Positions 17,833 to 26,151 of a stretch of DNA of 64,000 nucleotides are shown here, in pieces; position 1 is the stretch's first letter, and every line of letters starts with the position of its first letter. The position numbers and the translations under genes were made by a program. Origin of the DNA: Rhizobiales bacterium IMCC20636 (GTDB taxonomy: Bacteria; Pseudomonadota; Alphaproteobacteria; Rhizobiales; GCA-2746425); contig CP018226.1 of NCBI GenBank assembly GCA_016865015.1, forward strand, positions 651,001 to 715,000. Reading direction: 5' to 3'. Under the pieces are notes generated by a model. That model searched no databases and was not told where the DNA came from. It saw nothing but the letters and a program-made list of their open reading frames with translations.

Positions 17833-18396
17833 TCAGTTTTTACGGTCTGTTCGTGTGACGAACTGTTTCAACTCCATTTGTGCGTAGGCGTTGGCAAAGC
17901 CGTCCAAAGGCAAGTCGAGCACCACGGTCTTGCGGCTGATATTTTGAAAACTGACTTTGAGAATTGCACCGCGCTGGAGAGCGGGCAAATATGCGCGGTC
18001 AGCGCCAAGGCCAACGTAACATCCAGCGACATCACAGGCCTGGACAGTTTCGATACTCGGAGCAACGCCATCAATGCTTAGGCTCACACCTTCAGGCAGG
18101 TAGATGCCGTGGGGCAATTGCAGGAGAAATGCCGGGTCTGGGCTCGATGCGGAAAGATTGACCGTGAGGCGCAAAAGAAGTGCTTTCTTGTCCGCGAGCA
18201 CCATTGAACGAGACATTTGACAGTTGGAACCTGCGCCATTTGCCACAGCTGTGCAGTTGAAGCTCCACGGCATCACGCTCAACTGCAGTTGAGCTGCATC
18301 TGAACTCTCTTGGCCGCTCGCCGATCCCAGGAATGTGATGATCAGCAAGCATGCGGCCATCAGTGATGATACAATGCGATATATTTGTCGGGTCAT
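17833..18396 (-). CDS. Invasion-associated locus B (IalB) family protein
   Basis: A 187-residue exported protein with a hydrophobic signal (residues 8-28, ending G-S-A-S-G-Q). The mature part fits the IalB family: W-S-F-N-C near the start, C-Q-M-S-R, the L-P-x-G-I-Y-L-P-E-G-V-S-L-S-I-D-G block and the C-D-V-A-G-C-Y-V-G pair of cysteines, which probably form disulfides. IalB-type proteins are common in Hyphomicrobiales; they were named from Bartonella and have no agreed biochemical function. Its ATG overlaps the end of the TIGR03032 gene by 4 nt, so the two are co-translated. Confidence 0.8.
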   Translation of the reverse strand: MTRQIYRIVSSLMAACLLIITFLGSASGQESSDAAQLQLSVMPWSFNCTAVANGAGSNCQMSRSMVLADKKALLLRLTVNLSASSPDPAFLLQLPHGIYLPEGVSLSIDGVAPSIETVQACDVAGCYVGLGADRAYLPALQRGAILKVSFQNISRKTVVLDLPLDGFANAYAQMELKQFVTRTDRKN

Positions 18397-19502
18397 TGTC
18401 GGGCGGCCTTCGGCATTTCAATGCTGATAGTGTTTTTGATTTCGTCGGTTAGAAAGCCCAGCGACATCGGCTGACGCACGCCGGGAATTACGCTCACACT
18501 GAAGAGTTCCGAAACCGTGCCGCTCAGTTTGATCCACTGAACGATGTCACCGCTTTTCAAATTTATGATTTGAACACCGCACCAGGCGTCAGCATCGCGT
18601 TTTTTCAACTCGTCATCGAGTTGCAATCCGCTGAACGTGCCATCGCGTGGCAAAGACAATCCAACAATAGCGTGCCCATCATGAAAGGCCAGTCCGCGCA
18701 TGAAGCCGGGACAGAATATGCGAGGGTCGAATTTTCCGGTCACAATATCGACGGTTCCCAGATATCCGGTGCCGGAATTGAGGACCCAAAGCTCTCCATC
18801 GTGCCAACGCGGCGAATGCGGCATCGACAAATTGTCGATGATTATTTCATTGCTGCGGACATCGATGATACATCCGCCCTCGGCTCTGCGCTCACGCCAT
18901 CCATTGACCACATCAGAGCGGCTGATGGCTGTGACATAGGCAGGCTCACCATCCTGAAGTGCCAGCCCATTTAGGTGGCAGCGATCTTCTGCCGCCAGTT
19001 TGGAAATGAATGGTGGCGTCCAAAACGGGGTAAATGAATGGGTCGAGCTCAGGAATGCCAGACATGAGAACATTGTATTGACGAACAGAATACGCCCGTC
19101 ACTCAGCACTTCAATTTCATGGACATCAATGTCACCCGTTGTGTGGGCTACCCGTGGCACATAGAATTTGTCGCAGCCGTTTTCCTGTTGGTGTCCTGGT
19201 GCCAGCACATTCTCAAATCGCCACAGCTGAAATTCAGTCGATACCAAAATACGCTGTTCATCAGCCCACATTCCCATGGCACGTGACAAAAAGCGCTCAT
19301 TAAATGACAGTTTTCCGTCTGGGCCGACACCGACCAAATAGAGCCGACCTGACTGATAAGAGGTGAAGGCAAGGCTTGCATTATGCCGGGTCAGCCAGGC
19401 CGCAAAACCGCGCGAGCAGGATATGTCGACAGACGTTGGGATTGCCGCAACGGTTTCATTTGGCGCTGCGGCCTGATTATTCGGGGATGCTTTGTCAGTC
19501 AC
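18393..19502 (-). CDS. TIGR03032 family protein
   Basis: A 369-residue soluble protein without a signal peptide, resembling the TIGR03032 family: L-Y-L-V-G-V-G-P-D-G-K-L-S, R-A-M-G-M-W, D-I-D-V-H-E-I, N-G-L-A-L-Q-D-G-E-P-A-Y-V-T and M-P-H-S-P-R-W-H-D-G-E-L-W-V-L-N-S-G-T-G. The repeated short strands suggest a six-bladed propeller. Function is unknown. It is the first gene of a two-gene leftward unit with IalB and is divergent from the large autotransporter, so a shared regulatory region is likely. Confidence 0.75.
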   Translation of the reverse strand: MTDKASPNNQAAAPNETVAAIPTSVDISCSRGFAAWLTRHNASLAFTSYQSGRLYLVGVGPDGKLSFNERFLSRAMGMWADEQRILVSTEFQLWRFENVLAPGHQQENGCDKFYVPRVAHTTGDIDVHEIEVLSDGRILFVNTMFSCLAFLSSTHSFTPFWTPPFISKLAAEDRCHLNGLALQDGEPAYVTAISRSDVVNGWRERRAEGGCIIDVRSNEIIIDNLSMPHSPRWHDGELWVLNSGTGYLGTVDIVTGKFDPRIFCPGFMRGLAFHDGHAIVGLSLPRDGTFSGLQLDDELKKRDADAWCGVQIINLKSGDIVQWIKLSGTVSELFSVSVIPGVRQPMSLGFLTDEIKNTISIEMPKAARQ

Positions 19503-19855
19503 GAATTGGGTCCGCCTTGATATCGAGGTATGGGCGTAGCCAAGGCCGCCGCACAGATTTGCATGTCATTAGCTCGATTTTGCGAAAGTTCAAAACGGTT
19601 TACCATCAAAAGTGCGCTTCAGCGGCTTTGCAGAACAGACCCAATTGACCTTTCCTGACACAAACCGATAATTAAGCGCGTATCACCTCTATCGGCATGC
19701 AATTAAAGGAAAATTTCCTAAACCCACCTTGCCCTGACCGTGCCCCCGGATTAACAATACGTAAAGAGATTCGTTCGTGATCTCGTGACCTCGAATACTT
19801 TTTCAATACTATTCAGCACTGGGCGAAAGCCTTTTGAGATTTTTAGGGCGACTAA
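19503..19855 (+). promoter_or_regulatory. Divergent regulatory region with one promoter-like pair for the autotransporter
   Basis: About 350 bp between the TIGR03032 gene and the autotransporter. TTGACC at 19645-19650 and GATAAT at 19667-19672 are spaced by 16 bp and could be a sigma-70 promoter about 180 bp before the ATG. No ribosome-binding site stronger than TAGGGCGACTAA is seen before 19856. Nothing else specific is visible. Confidence 0.3.
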
Positions 19856-22800
19856 ATGGCAAAATTATCAGGGGAAAGATCTGCATCCGTGAGCCGGCAG
19901 AAACCGCCAACACGGGTTCAGAGCTTTGGTGTTTCGCTTGATAATCGGGAAGCGCTTTTGAATGAACGCCGCCGAGATGCGGCTTTACGCAATTTGCTGT
20001 TGGGCAGTGTAGCGGCAGGTGTTGCCATTTTCGGTTACGGTCGGACAGCCTATGCCGCCTGTGCAACCGTTGGCACCACCATGACATGCACCGGTGATTT
20101 ATCAACCGGGGTTGCCGCAACCACTCCGATTACGGTGCTGAACGTTAATTCTCTTACGACTGACATTGCACCCGCCGCAACTGTTGATGGCATCAATTTC
20201 ACGAGCAACGGTGCGATCACCATCGTGAGCGATGCCGGTGATTTTGAAATAATTGCCACAGGTGCAAATGCCGATGGCATTTATGCGAATTCGTCCGGCG
20301 CTGGTGCTGTGAGCGTGACCCATACCGGCGATATTACGTCGGACGACTCTCTTGGAATTGAAGCTTATTCGAATAGTGGCGCAGTGACAACGGTTTCCAC
20401 GGGCACTATACAAGCTGAAGATGTAGGCATCGATGCCAGATCGAGCGGCGCTGGTGCTGTGAGCGTGACCCATACCGGCGATATTACATCGGACGACGAT
20501 GAGGGCATCGATGCCTATTCCAGCAGTGGCGCAGTGACCACGGTTTCCACGGGCACTATACAAGCTGAAGATGAAGGCATCGTTGCCGAATCGAGGGGCG
20601 CTGGTGCTGTGAGCGTGACCCATACCGGCGATATTACGTCGGACACCGATCGGGGTATCGATGCCCATTCCAGCAGTGGCCCAGTGACCACGGTTTCCAC
20701 GGGCATTATACAAGCTGAATTTGAAGGCATCGATGCCAGATCGGATGGCGCTGGTGCTGTGAGCGTGACCCATAGCGGTGATATCACATCGGAAACCAAT
20801 AGGGGCATCGATGCCTCTTCCAGTAGTGGCCCAGTAACCACGGTTTCCACGGGCACTATACAAGCTAGAAATGTAGGCATCTATGCCAGATCGAACGGCG
20901 CTGTTGCTGTGAGCGTGACCCATACCGGCGATATTACGTCGGACGACTCTCTTGGAATTGAAGCTTTTTCGTTTGGTGGCCCAGTGACCACGGTTTCCAC
21001 GGGCACTATACAAGTTAGAAATGAAGGCATCTATGCCAGATCGTTCGGCGCTGGCGCTGGTGCTGTGAGCGTGACCCATACCGGCGATATTACGTCGGAC
21101 ACCGATCGGGGCATCGATGCCTATTCCAGCAGTGGCCCAGTGACCACGGTTTCCACGGGCACTATACAAGCTGAAGATGAAGGCATCTCTGCCAGATCGA
21201 GCAGCGCTGGTGCTATGAGCGTGACCCATACCGGCGATATTACGTCGGACACCGATCGGGGCATCGATGCCTATTCCAGCAGTGGCCCAGTGACCACGGT
21301 TTCCACGGGCACTATACAAGCTGAAGATGAAGGCATCTTTGCCAGATCGAGGGGCGCTGGTGCTGTGAGCGTGACTCATACCGGCGATATTACGTCGGAC
21401 GACGATGAGGGAATTTATGCTCATTCGTATAGTGGCGCGATCACCACGGTTTCCACGGGCACTATACAAGCTGAAGATGAAGGCATCGATGCCAGATCGA
21501 GCGGCGCTGGTGCTGTGAGCGTGACCCATAGCGGCGATATTACATCGGACATCGATCGGGGCATCGATGCTTTTTCGGATAGTGGCCCAGTGACCACGGT
21601 TTCCACGGGCATTATACAAGCTGAATTTGAAGGCATCGCTGCCATATCGTACGGCGCTGGTGCTGTGAGCGTGACCCATAGCGGTGATATCACATCGGAC
21701 GCCGATCGGGGCATCGATGTTTTTTCGGATGGTGGCCCAGTGACCACGGTTTCCACGGGCACTATACAAGCTAGAAATGTAGGCGTCTTTGCCTTTACGA
21801 CCGGCGCTGTTGCTGTGAGCGTGACTCACACCGGCGATATTACGTCGGACGACTCTCTTGGAATTGAAGCTTTTTCGGAAAGTGGCCCAGTGACCACGGT
21901 TTCCACGGGCACTATACAAGCTGAAGATGAAGGCATCTATGCCAGATCGCGGGGCGCTGGTGCTGTGAGCGTGACCCATACCGGCGATATTACGTCGGAC
22001 GACGGTGAGGGAATTCATGCTCGTTCGTCGGGTGGCAGTGTGGCAATCACTTTGGCAAAAGGTGTTGTTCAAGGTACATATGGCGCGATAGAGGCTTCGA
22101 GCGGGACGGGCACTGAGCTGACTCTCAATGCTGACTCGGTGTTAATCGGGGAGATCGACATTAGTGGTGCAGCGGTGCTGAACACCGGACCTGGTCTGTC
22201 TATCGCCCATACCTTTACCGGCACAGTGCCAACCATTGGCGATGTCAGCGGCAATGTTGCTGTTGTCAGCGGCGACCAGATAGCTGTTGCGGATATTTCC
22301 GGACTGGCCTTTGCCGATAACCAACTGTCTGCCACTCTTGATGGTGTGTCGGGCGTGCTGGCCATGGCGTCGCATCACGAAACCGGCAATTGGTGGATCT
22401 CCGGCTTTGGTGGTGGCGCGGTGGCTTCGGCGGATGGCAATTCAGCCGAAACCACGCATAAATATGGCGGCCTTGTCGCAGGTACCTTTGCCTTGCTGGA
22501 CAATGGCGTTCAACTTGGTGTTTTTGCCGGTGCGGCCAGTGGTGACCATACGACCGACATCAGCAACGGCCTGAGTGGAAGTTCCACCAGCTATTTCGCC
22601 GGTGTACATGGCCGGTTTATCAGAAACCTGTTCTCGGTTGATTTTGCCGTGACCGCGGGTGGTTCGAGCCATGAAGGCGAGCGCATTGTTGCCAATAACA
22701 CTGTGGCAACCGGTCTTGAGAGCGCGTCATCGAGCTTTGACAGTTTTTTCATTGCGCCGGAAATCACGCTGTCAACTGCGCCCATCAATATTCAGGATTT

Positions 22801-23212
22801 CAGCTTCATGCCAAGCGTCCGCATACGTTATGAAGCGATGGTAGCTGATGGCTTTACAGAGACCGGCATTACCTCTGGCGGCCTCAACGCTGACGGTGCC
22901 ACGTCTCACGCGGTTAATATGCGTTTGCAAGGTGCTGTTCCAATTGATCTGGATGTGCCTGGCACAACGCTTGTGGCGCGTGGCGGTGTAGATGCGCGCT
23001 TTGCAAGCTTCAGCGGACACGATGTCACGCTGATGGGCGTTGTCACAAGCGATGCGGGTGCAGATGATGAGTTTTCAACCCGTGGCTTTGTCGGCCTTGA
23101 TTTTTCTCATTCGCTCTCAGATCACACGGCGCTGACCGCAAACGGCGAAGTGCGTGCTGGAACCACCGGCTATTCCGCAACCGCCAGTCTTGGCCTCAAA
23201 GGCAAGTTTTAG
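19856..23212 (+). CDS. Autotransporter adhesin with long 50-residue repeat array
   Basis: An 1118-residue type Va secretion protein. Residues 1-70 form a long signal region: a charged leader (E-R-R-R-D-A-A-L-R), then a hydrophobic core and cut near Y-A-A-C-A. Residues about 149-730 are twelve near-identical 50-residue repeats with cores SVTHTGDITSD and VTTVSTGTIQAE, expected to fold as a right-handed beta-helix passenger. A linker follows. From about residue 837 (M-A-S-H-H-E-T-G-N-W-W) to the C-terminal G-L-K-G-K-F is a typical autotransporter beta-barrel ending in Phe. No protease catalytic triad was noticed. Likely a surface adhesin or biofilm factor. Repeat number could change by recombination. 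Confidence 0.88.
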   Translation: MAKLSGERSASVSRQKPPTRVQSFGVSLDNREALLNERRRDAALRNLLLGSVAAGVAIFGYGRTAYAACATVGTTMTCTGDLSTGVAATTPITVLNVNSLTTDIAPAATVDGINFTSNGAITIVSDAGDFEIIATGANADGIYANSSGAGAVSVTHTGDITSDDSLGIEAYSNSGAVTTVSTGTIQAEDVGIDARSSGAGAVSVTHTGDITSDDDEGIDAYSSSGAVTTVSTGTIQAEDEGIVAESRGAGAVSVTHTGDITSDTDRGIDAHSSSGPVTTVSTGIIQAEFEGIDARSDGAGAVSVTHSGDITSETNRGIDASSSSGPVTTVSTGTIQARNVGIYARSNGAVAVSVTHTGDITSDDSLGIEAFSFGGPVTTVSTGTIQVRNEGIYARSFGAGAGAVSVTHTGDITSDTDRGIDAYSSSGPVTTVSTGTIQAEDEGISARSSSAGAMSVTHTGDITSDTDRGIDAYSSSGPVTTVSTGTIQAEDEGIFARSRGAGAVSVTHTGDITSDDDEGIYAHSYSGAITTVSTGTIQAEDEGIDARSSGAGAVSVTHSGDITSDIDRGIDAFSDSGPVTTVSTGIIQAEFEGIAAISYGAGAVSVTHSGDITSDADRGIDVFSDGGPVTTVSTGTIQARNVGVFAFTTGAVAVSVTHTGDITSDDSLGIEAFSESGPVTTVSTGTIQAEDEGIYARSRGAGAVSVTHTGDITSDDGEGIHARSSGGSVAITLAKGVVQGTYGAIEASSGTGTELTLNADSVLIGEIDISGAAVLNTGPGLSIAHTFTGTVPTIGDVSGNVAVVSGDQIAVADISGLAFADNQLSATLDGVSGVLAMASHHETGNWWISGFGGGAVASADGNSAETTHKYGGLVAGTFALLDNGVQLGVFAGAASGDHTTDISNGLSGSSTSYFAGVHGRFIRNLFSVDFAVTAGGSSHEGERIVANNTVATGLESASSSFDSFFIAPEITLSTAPINIQDFSFMPSVRIRYEAMVADGFTETGITSGGLNADGATSHAVNMRLQGAVPIDLDVPGTTLVARGGVDARFASFSGHDVTLMGVVTSDAGADDEFSTRGFVGLDFSHSLSDHTALTANGEVRAGTTGYSATASLGLKGKF
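20301..22045 (+). repeat. Tandem 150-bp repeat array, 12 copies, inside the autotransporter gene
   Basis: Units begin at 20301, 20451, 20601, 20751, 20901, 21051, 21207, 21357, 21507, 21657, 21807 and 21957. The period is 150 bp except for one 6-bp in-frame insertion at the sixth unit; the last unit decays in its second half. The segments encoding SVTHTGDITSD and VTTVSTGTIQ are almost invariant at DNA level, while the codons around G-I-x-A-x-S vary. That pattern suggests recent duplication or gene conversion. Confidence 0.95.
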
Positions 23213-23461
23213 GCCATATCTGTTCTCCAAACGGCCCGTTGAACTGGCGTTTGGCAACTGCAAGCCGCGTCAATCATCAGCGTATCACTTTCAGACTGGG
23301 GAGGTTTTGGCCCAGCGCTTAACCAATGGCTATCAGGTCTTCAGGGGCGTGCATTCAGACACCCATTACGACCAAAGATAGCTGTAACGACGTCCAACGA
23401 GCGCGAAAATCCGGACAGATGCTTCCGGCTAAACGAGAAAGGCTTGTCTTATGATTTTTCC

Positions 23462-23515
23462 GGCTCCATGCGAAGATGGAGCCACTGCCCGGCACCTCAA
23501 CCTGCCGGGCAGTGG
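23462..23515 (+). repeat. Two adjacent strong hairpins left of the IS110 element
   Basis: GGCTCCAT (23462-23469) pairs with ATGGAGCC (23476-23483). CCACTGCCCGGCA (23482-23494) pairs perfectly with TGCCGGGCAGTGG (23503-23515). They lie in the roughly 340-bp gap between the autotransporter stop and the transposase inverted repeat; the rest of that gap shows nothing recognisable. They may be the autotransporter terminator, a REP-like target of the IS, or part of the element's structured left-end RNA. Confidence 0.6.
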
Positions 23516-23555
23516 CGGCGGCTGGATCGTGAAAAGCTTGGTCGTAGTGGACCGT

Positions 23556-24603
23556 GTTAGAGTCTGATCAGCCGTCGTCTTCACATGAGGCCTGAACGGA
23601 TACGCAGCAGCCAGAGGCTCTGCACGACAAGCAAAGGACATGGCGAAGACAATGAAAGATAGCATCGGCATCGATATTTCGAAAGATCAATTGGATGTGC
23701 ATCGCTCTCAAACTGGCGCGTCAGCCCAATTTCCCAACAATCCAGCTGGATTCAGAGCGCTGAAAAGCTGGATCGGGAACAGCTCTCCCGATCTGTTGGT
23801 TTACGAACCAACGGGTCCCTACCATGCTCGTTTTGAAAAGACTTTTGCAGGACGTTTACCACTGGTGAAGGTCAACCCGCTTCAGGCCCGCCGTTTTGCG
23901 CAGGCTCAAGGCACACGGGCAAAAACCGATGCAGTGGATGCCCGGATGTTGGCTCGGATGGGCTCGGCTTTGGATCTGTTGCCCGACGCGCCCGCAGCTG
24001 AAGATCAGAGTGATCTCAAAGAGTTACAGATAGCCCGCATCGCTTTGATCAAGGATCAAACTCGCCTCAAAAATCGTCTCAAGACACAAACTCTGGCCAT
24101 TACACGGTGTCAGACAAAAGCTCGTCTTGCCCAGATCAAGCGTCAGATCACCGCACTTCAAAGCGAAATGGAAAGCCGGATCAATGCCTGTCCAAGACGC
24201 ACACGGTCCTATGCCATCCTGCGCTCAATTCCAGGAATTGGTCAGGTGGCCGCAACAGCGATCCTCATCGCGTGTCCCGAAATCGGCGCGCTGGGCAAAA
24301 AGCAAGTTGCTTGCCTTGCCGGCCTGGCGCCGATGACCCGCCAATCCGGGACGTGGAGGGGCAAGGCGTTCATCCAGGGCGGGCGTAAAAACTTACGCGA
24401 TGCGCTCTATATGCCCGCCCTTGTGGCATTCAGGTTCAATCCCGACATGAAAGACAAATACCGGACCATGATCAATACCGGAAAACCTGCAAAGCTCGCA
24501 CTCACAGCCATCATGCGAAAGCTCATTGAACTGGCAAACACTCTCATCAAAGACGATAGAGAATGGAAACCAAAACTGGCTTGACCAAGACGGATACTCT
24601 AAC
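23556..24603 (+). mobile_element. IS110-family insertion sequence
   Basis: A transposase gene flanked by short inverted repeats: GTTAGAGT at 23556-23563 and its complement ACTCTAAC at 24596-24603, with partial further similarity inward. No flanking direct repeat is evident, as is normal for IS110 elements. The true boundaries may lie outside these repeats: IS110 elements have structured non-coding ends, and the left side here carries strong hairpins. The open transposase suggests it may still move. Confidence 0.75.
23640..24584 (+). CDS. IS110-family transposase (DEDD recombinase)
   Basis: A 314-residue transposase. The N-terminal RuvC-like DEDD domain shows D12 (G-I-D-I-S), E56 (V-Y-E-P-T-G) and D97/D100 (K-T-D-A-V-D-A). 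A helical middle region is followed by the C-terminal Transposase_20 domain with R-S-I-P-G-I-G and a serine-containing R-Q-S-G-T-W-R-G-K block. ATG 23640 follows AAAGGAC; a second ATG lies four codons on. The frame is intact. In this family a structured RNA from the non-coding end can guide insertion, so the leader at 23430-23640 deserves attention. Confidence 0.92.
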   Translation: MAKTMKDSIGIDISKDQLDVHRSQTGASAQFPNNPAGFRALKSWIGNSSPDLLVYEPTGPYHARFEKTFAGRLPLVKVNPLQARRFAQAQGTRAKTDAVDARMLARMGSALDLLPDAPAAEDQSDLKELQIARIALIKDQTRLKNRLKTQTLAITRCQTKARLAQIKRQITALQSEMESRINACPRRTRSYAILRSIPGIGQVAATAILIACPEIGALGKKQVACLAGLAPMTRQSGTWRGKAFIQGGRKNLRDALYMPALVAFRFNPDMKDKYRTMINTGKPAKLALTAIMRKLIELANTLIKDDREWKPKLA

Positions 24604-24800
24604 GCAGCCAGTCTGGTGGCTTGACATGGTTGATGGGCGACCATAAAGTTCTTCGTTCAATATACCGCGTTGGTGTGCGGTATGTTGTGCAAATTTGAAG
24701 TGGGTGGGGGAAGGTCACTAATGAATTCAGTGATGTTTTTTCGGACTGAATTGCAGCTTCGTGCTGGCAAAAACTCCCCATGTCCAGAGGATATAAGTTG

Positions 24801-25331
24801 ATGACGAATGACGAATTGCGAGCTCTCAACAAAACAAGAAAAATCCAGCAGATCGCCTGGCTCACACGCGATCTGGAAAAATCGATGCAGGCGTGGATTG
24901 ACGGGTTGCAGATTGGACCCTGGCGCGTGTTTCGTTTCACAAATGAGACCGTAACCAATTTGCGCGTTGGCGGAAAACTTGTCGAGGGCCCTTTTGAGTT
25001 CCGCATTGCCATAACCCATGTCGGTGACACCGAGATCGAATTGATCCAACCGGTGCATGGACCCATGATCTATCAGGAATATCTCGACCGTCGAGGTGAA
25101 GGTTTGCATCACATCAAGGAAAAGATTTCAGATGAAAGTGCCGCCGGGGTCGTGGCAGGCTTTGAGGCGCGGGGCATCCCGGTCACGCAATCAGGCGATT
25201 TCTTTGCAGATTTCCACGTCTATCTGGATACAGAACCCACGCTTGATTTTGTCTACGAACTTGGCAATTGCCCTTATCAGGAGCTGCCACCTGGACTGGT
25301 GAGCATCTATCCACCTGAGGACAATGAATAG
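24801..25331 (+). CDS. VOC-fold (glyoxalase/methylmalonyl-CoA epimerase-like) protein
   Basis: A 176-residue cytosolic protein of the vicinal-oxygen-chelate superfamily. Marks are I-Q-Q-I-A-W-L-T-R-D-L-E-K-S at the start of the first beta-alpha-beta-beta-beta unit, E-I-E-L-I-Q-P in its last strand, and G-L-H-H-I-K at the start of the second unit. These positions commonly supply metal ligands (Glu, His). ATG 24801 is chosen for AGAGGATATAAG upstream; an ATG at 24780 lies before that site. Reaction is unknown; epimerase or dioxygenase-like chemistry is possible. It lies between the IS element and the convergent IclR regulator. Confidence 0.75.
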   Translation: MTNDELRALNKTRKIQQIAWLTRDLEKSMQAWIDGLQIGPWRVFRFTNETVTNLRVGGKLVEGPFEFRIAITHVGDTEIELIQPVHGPMIYQEYLDRRGEGLHHIKEKISDESAAGVVAGFEARGIPVTQSGDFFADFHVYLDTEPTLDFVYELGNCPYQELPPGLVSIYPPEDNE

Positions 25332-25385
25332 TATCACAATACGGAAATTTTTGAGCTAGATTGAAAGTCCTGGCACAGACCCGGC

Positions 25386-26147
25386 TCAGTTTGCGCAGCG
25401 CAGCGAAATTGTGCGCGCAATCTGCCCGAGCATCTGCTCCTCGGCATCATCAAGCTTGGTGCCGGCCGTCGCGACTGTGACCGAAGCGATCGGCTTTTGG
25501 CAGCCCTGCAACATTACTGGCGCACTGACACCGCACATTCCGATTGCCGTCTGCTCCTGCTCTGCAAAATAGCCCTTCGTCTTTTTTGCCTGGATTTTTT
25601 TATACAGTGCCTCAGGCGAAGGCTGCGAGCCGGGCACACCAAAAGCGGTCACAGTCGGGGAGGCCAGGAATGTCTCCAGCTCGCTTTGCGTGTGCTCTGA
25701 CAAAAGAGAATATCCCGATGCGGTTGTCCATGCCGGAAGATACAATCCGGGCTTGGCCGTAATTGGCAACACTGACCGACCATGATGAACTGCAACAATC
25801 GCGATATCCGATTGTCTCAGAACAGCCATGATAATGGTTCGGTCTTCAGCTTGTTTCAGCGTCCGAACCACCCGATAAAATGATTGAGGCAGCGGGTGCC
25901 CTTCGAACAATCCTCGTGAGATGTGTGACATGAAATCACCCAGAGCAAACCGATGATGCGGCTCTCGACGCAGCCACCCCAAATCGGCGAGCGTTTGGCA
26001 AAGGTCGACCACACTGCTTTTTGGAATCGAGAGATTTTGAGATAACTCCACTGTGCTCAATGGGCTCGAGCTTTGAGATATCGCGTCAATCACCCTGGCG
26101 GCTTTAAGGACCGCTGGTGCTTTTGGACTTTGAGCTGATTGCGTCAT
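25386..26147 (-). CDS. IclR-family transcriptional regulator
   Basis: A 253-residue regulator with an N-terminal winged helix-turn-helix (residues about 12-75: A-V-L-K-A-A-R-V-I-D-A-I and I-P-K-S-S-V-V-D-L-C-Q-T-L) and the C-terminal IclR effector domain (residues about 90-250, with G-R-S-V-L-P-I, G-Y-S-L-L-S and G-M-C-G-V-S-A-P-V). Its start is 4 nt after the stop of the hybrid regulator at 26152, so both are in one leftward transcript. Its DNA-binding domain resembles that neighbour's, suggesting that the two HTH regions come from one duplication. Target genes are likely the VOC protein or the oxidoreductase at 27451. Confidence 0.9.
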   Translation of the reverse strand: MTQSAQSPKAPAVLKAARVIDAISQSSSPLSTVELSQNLSIPKSSVVDLCQTLADLGWLRREPHHRFALGDFMSHISRGLFEGHPLPQSFYRVVRTLKQAEDRTIIMAVLRQSDIAIVAVHHGRSVLPITAKPGLYLPAWTTASGYSLLSEHTQSELETFLASPTVTAFGVPGSQPSPEALYKKIQAKKTKGYFAEQEQTAIGMCGVSAPVMLQGCQKPIASVTVATAGTKLDDAEEQMLGQIARTISLRCAN

Positions 26148-26151
26148 GACA

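Noticed and set aside
20301-22045. Repeat array considered as a CRISPR array
   Set aside because: Units are 150 bp, contiguous and in frame with a coding sequence; there are no short repeats with unique spacers and no cas genes.
20102-22072. 656-codon open frame on the minus strand inside the autotransporter gene
   Set aside because: It exists because the 150-bp repeat is a multiple of three, so a stop-free antisense frame repeats with it. The sense strand has a signal region, beta-helix repeats and a beta-barrel.
23640-24584. Transposase considered as IS1111 subgroup with a long right end
   Set aside because: The inverted repeat on the right is only about 12-19 bp past the stop, leaving no room for the long right non-coding end of that subgroup, though ends are not fixed without other copies.
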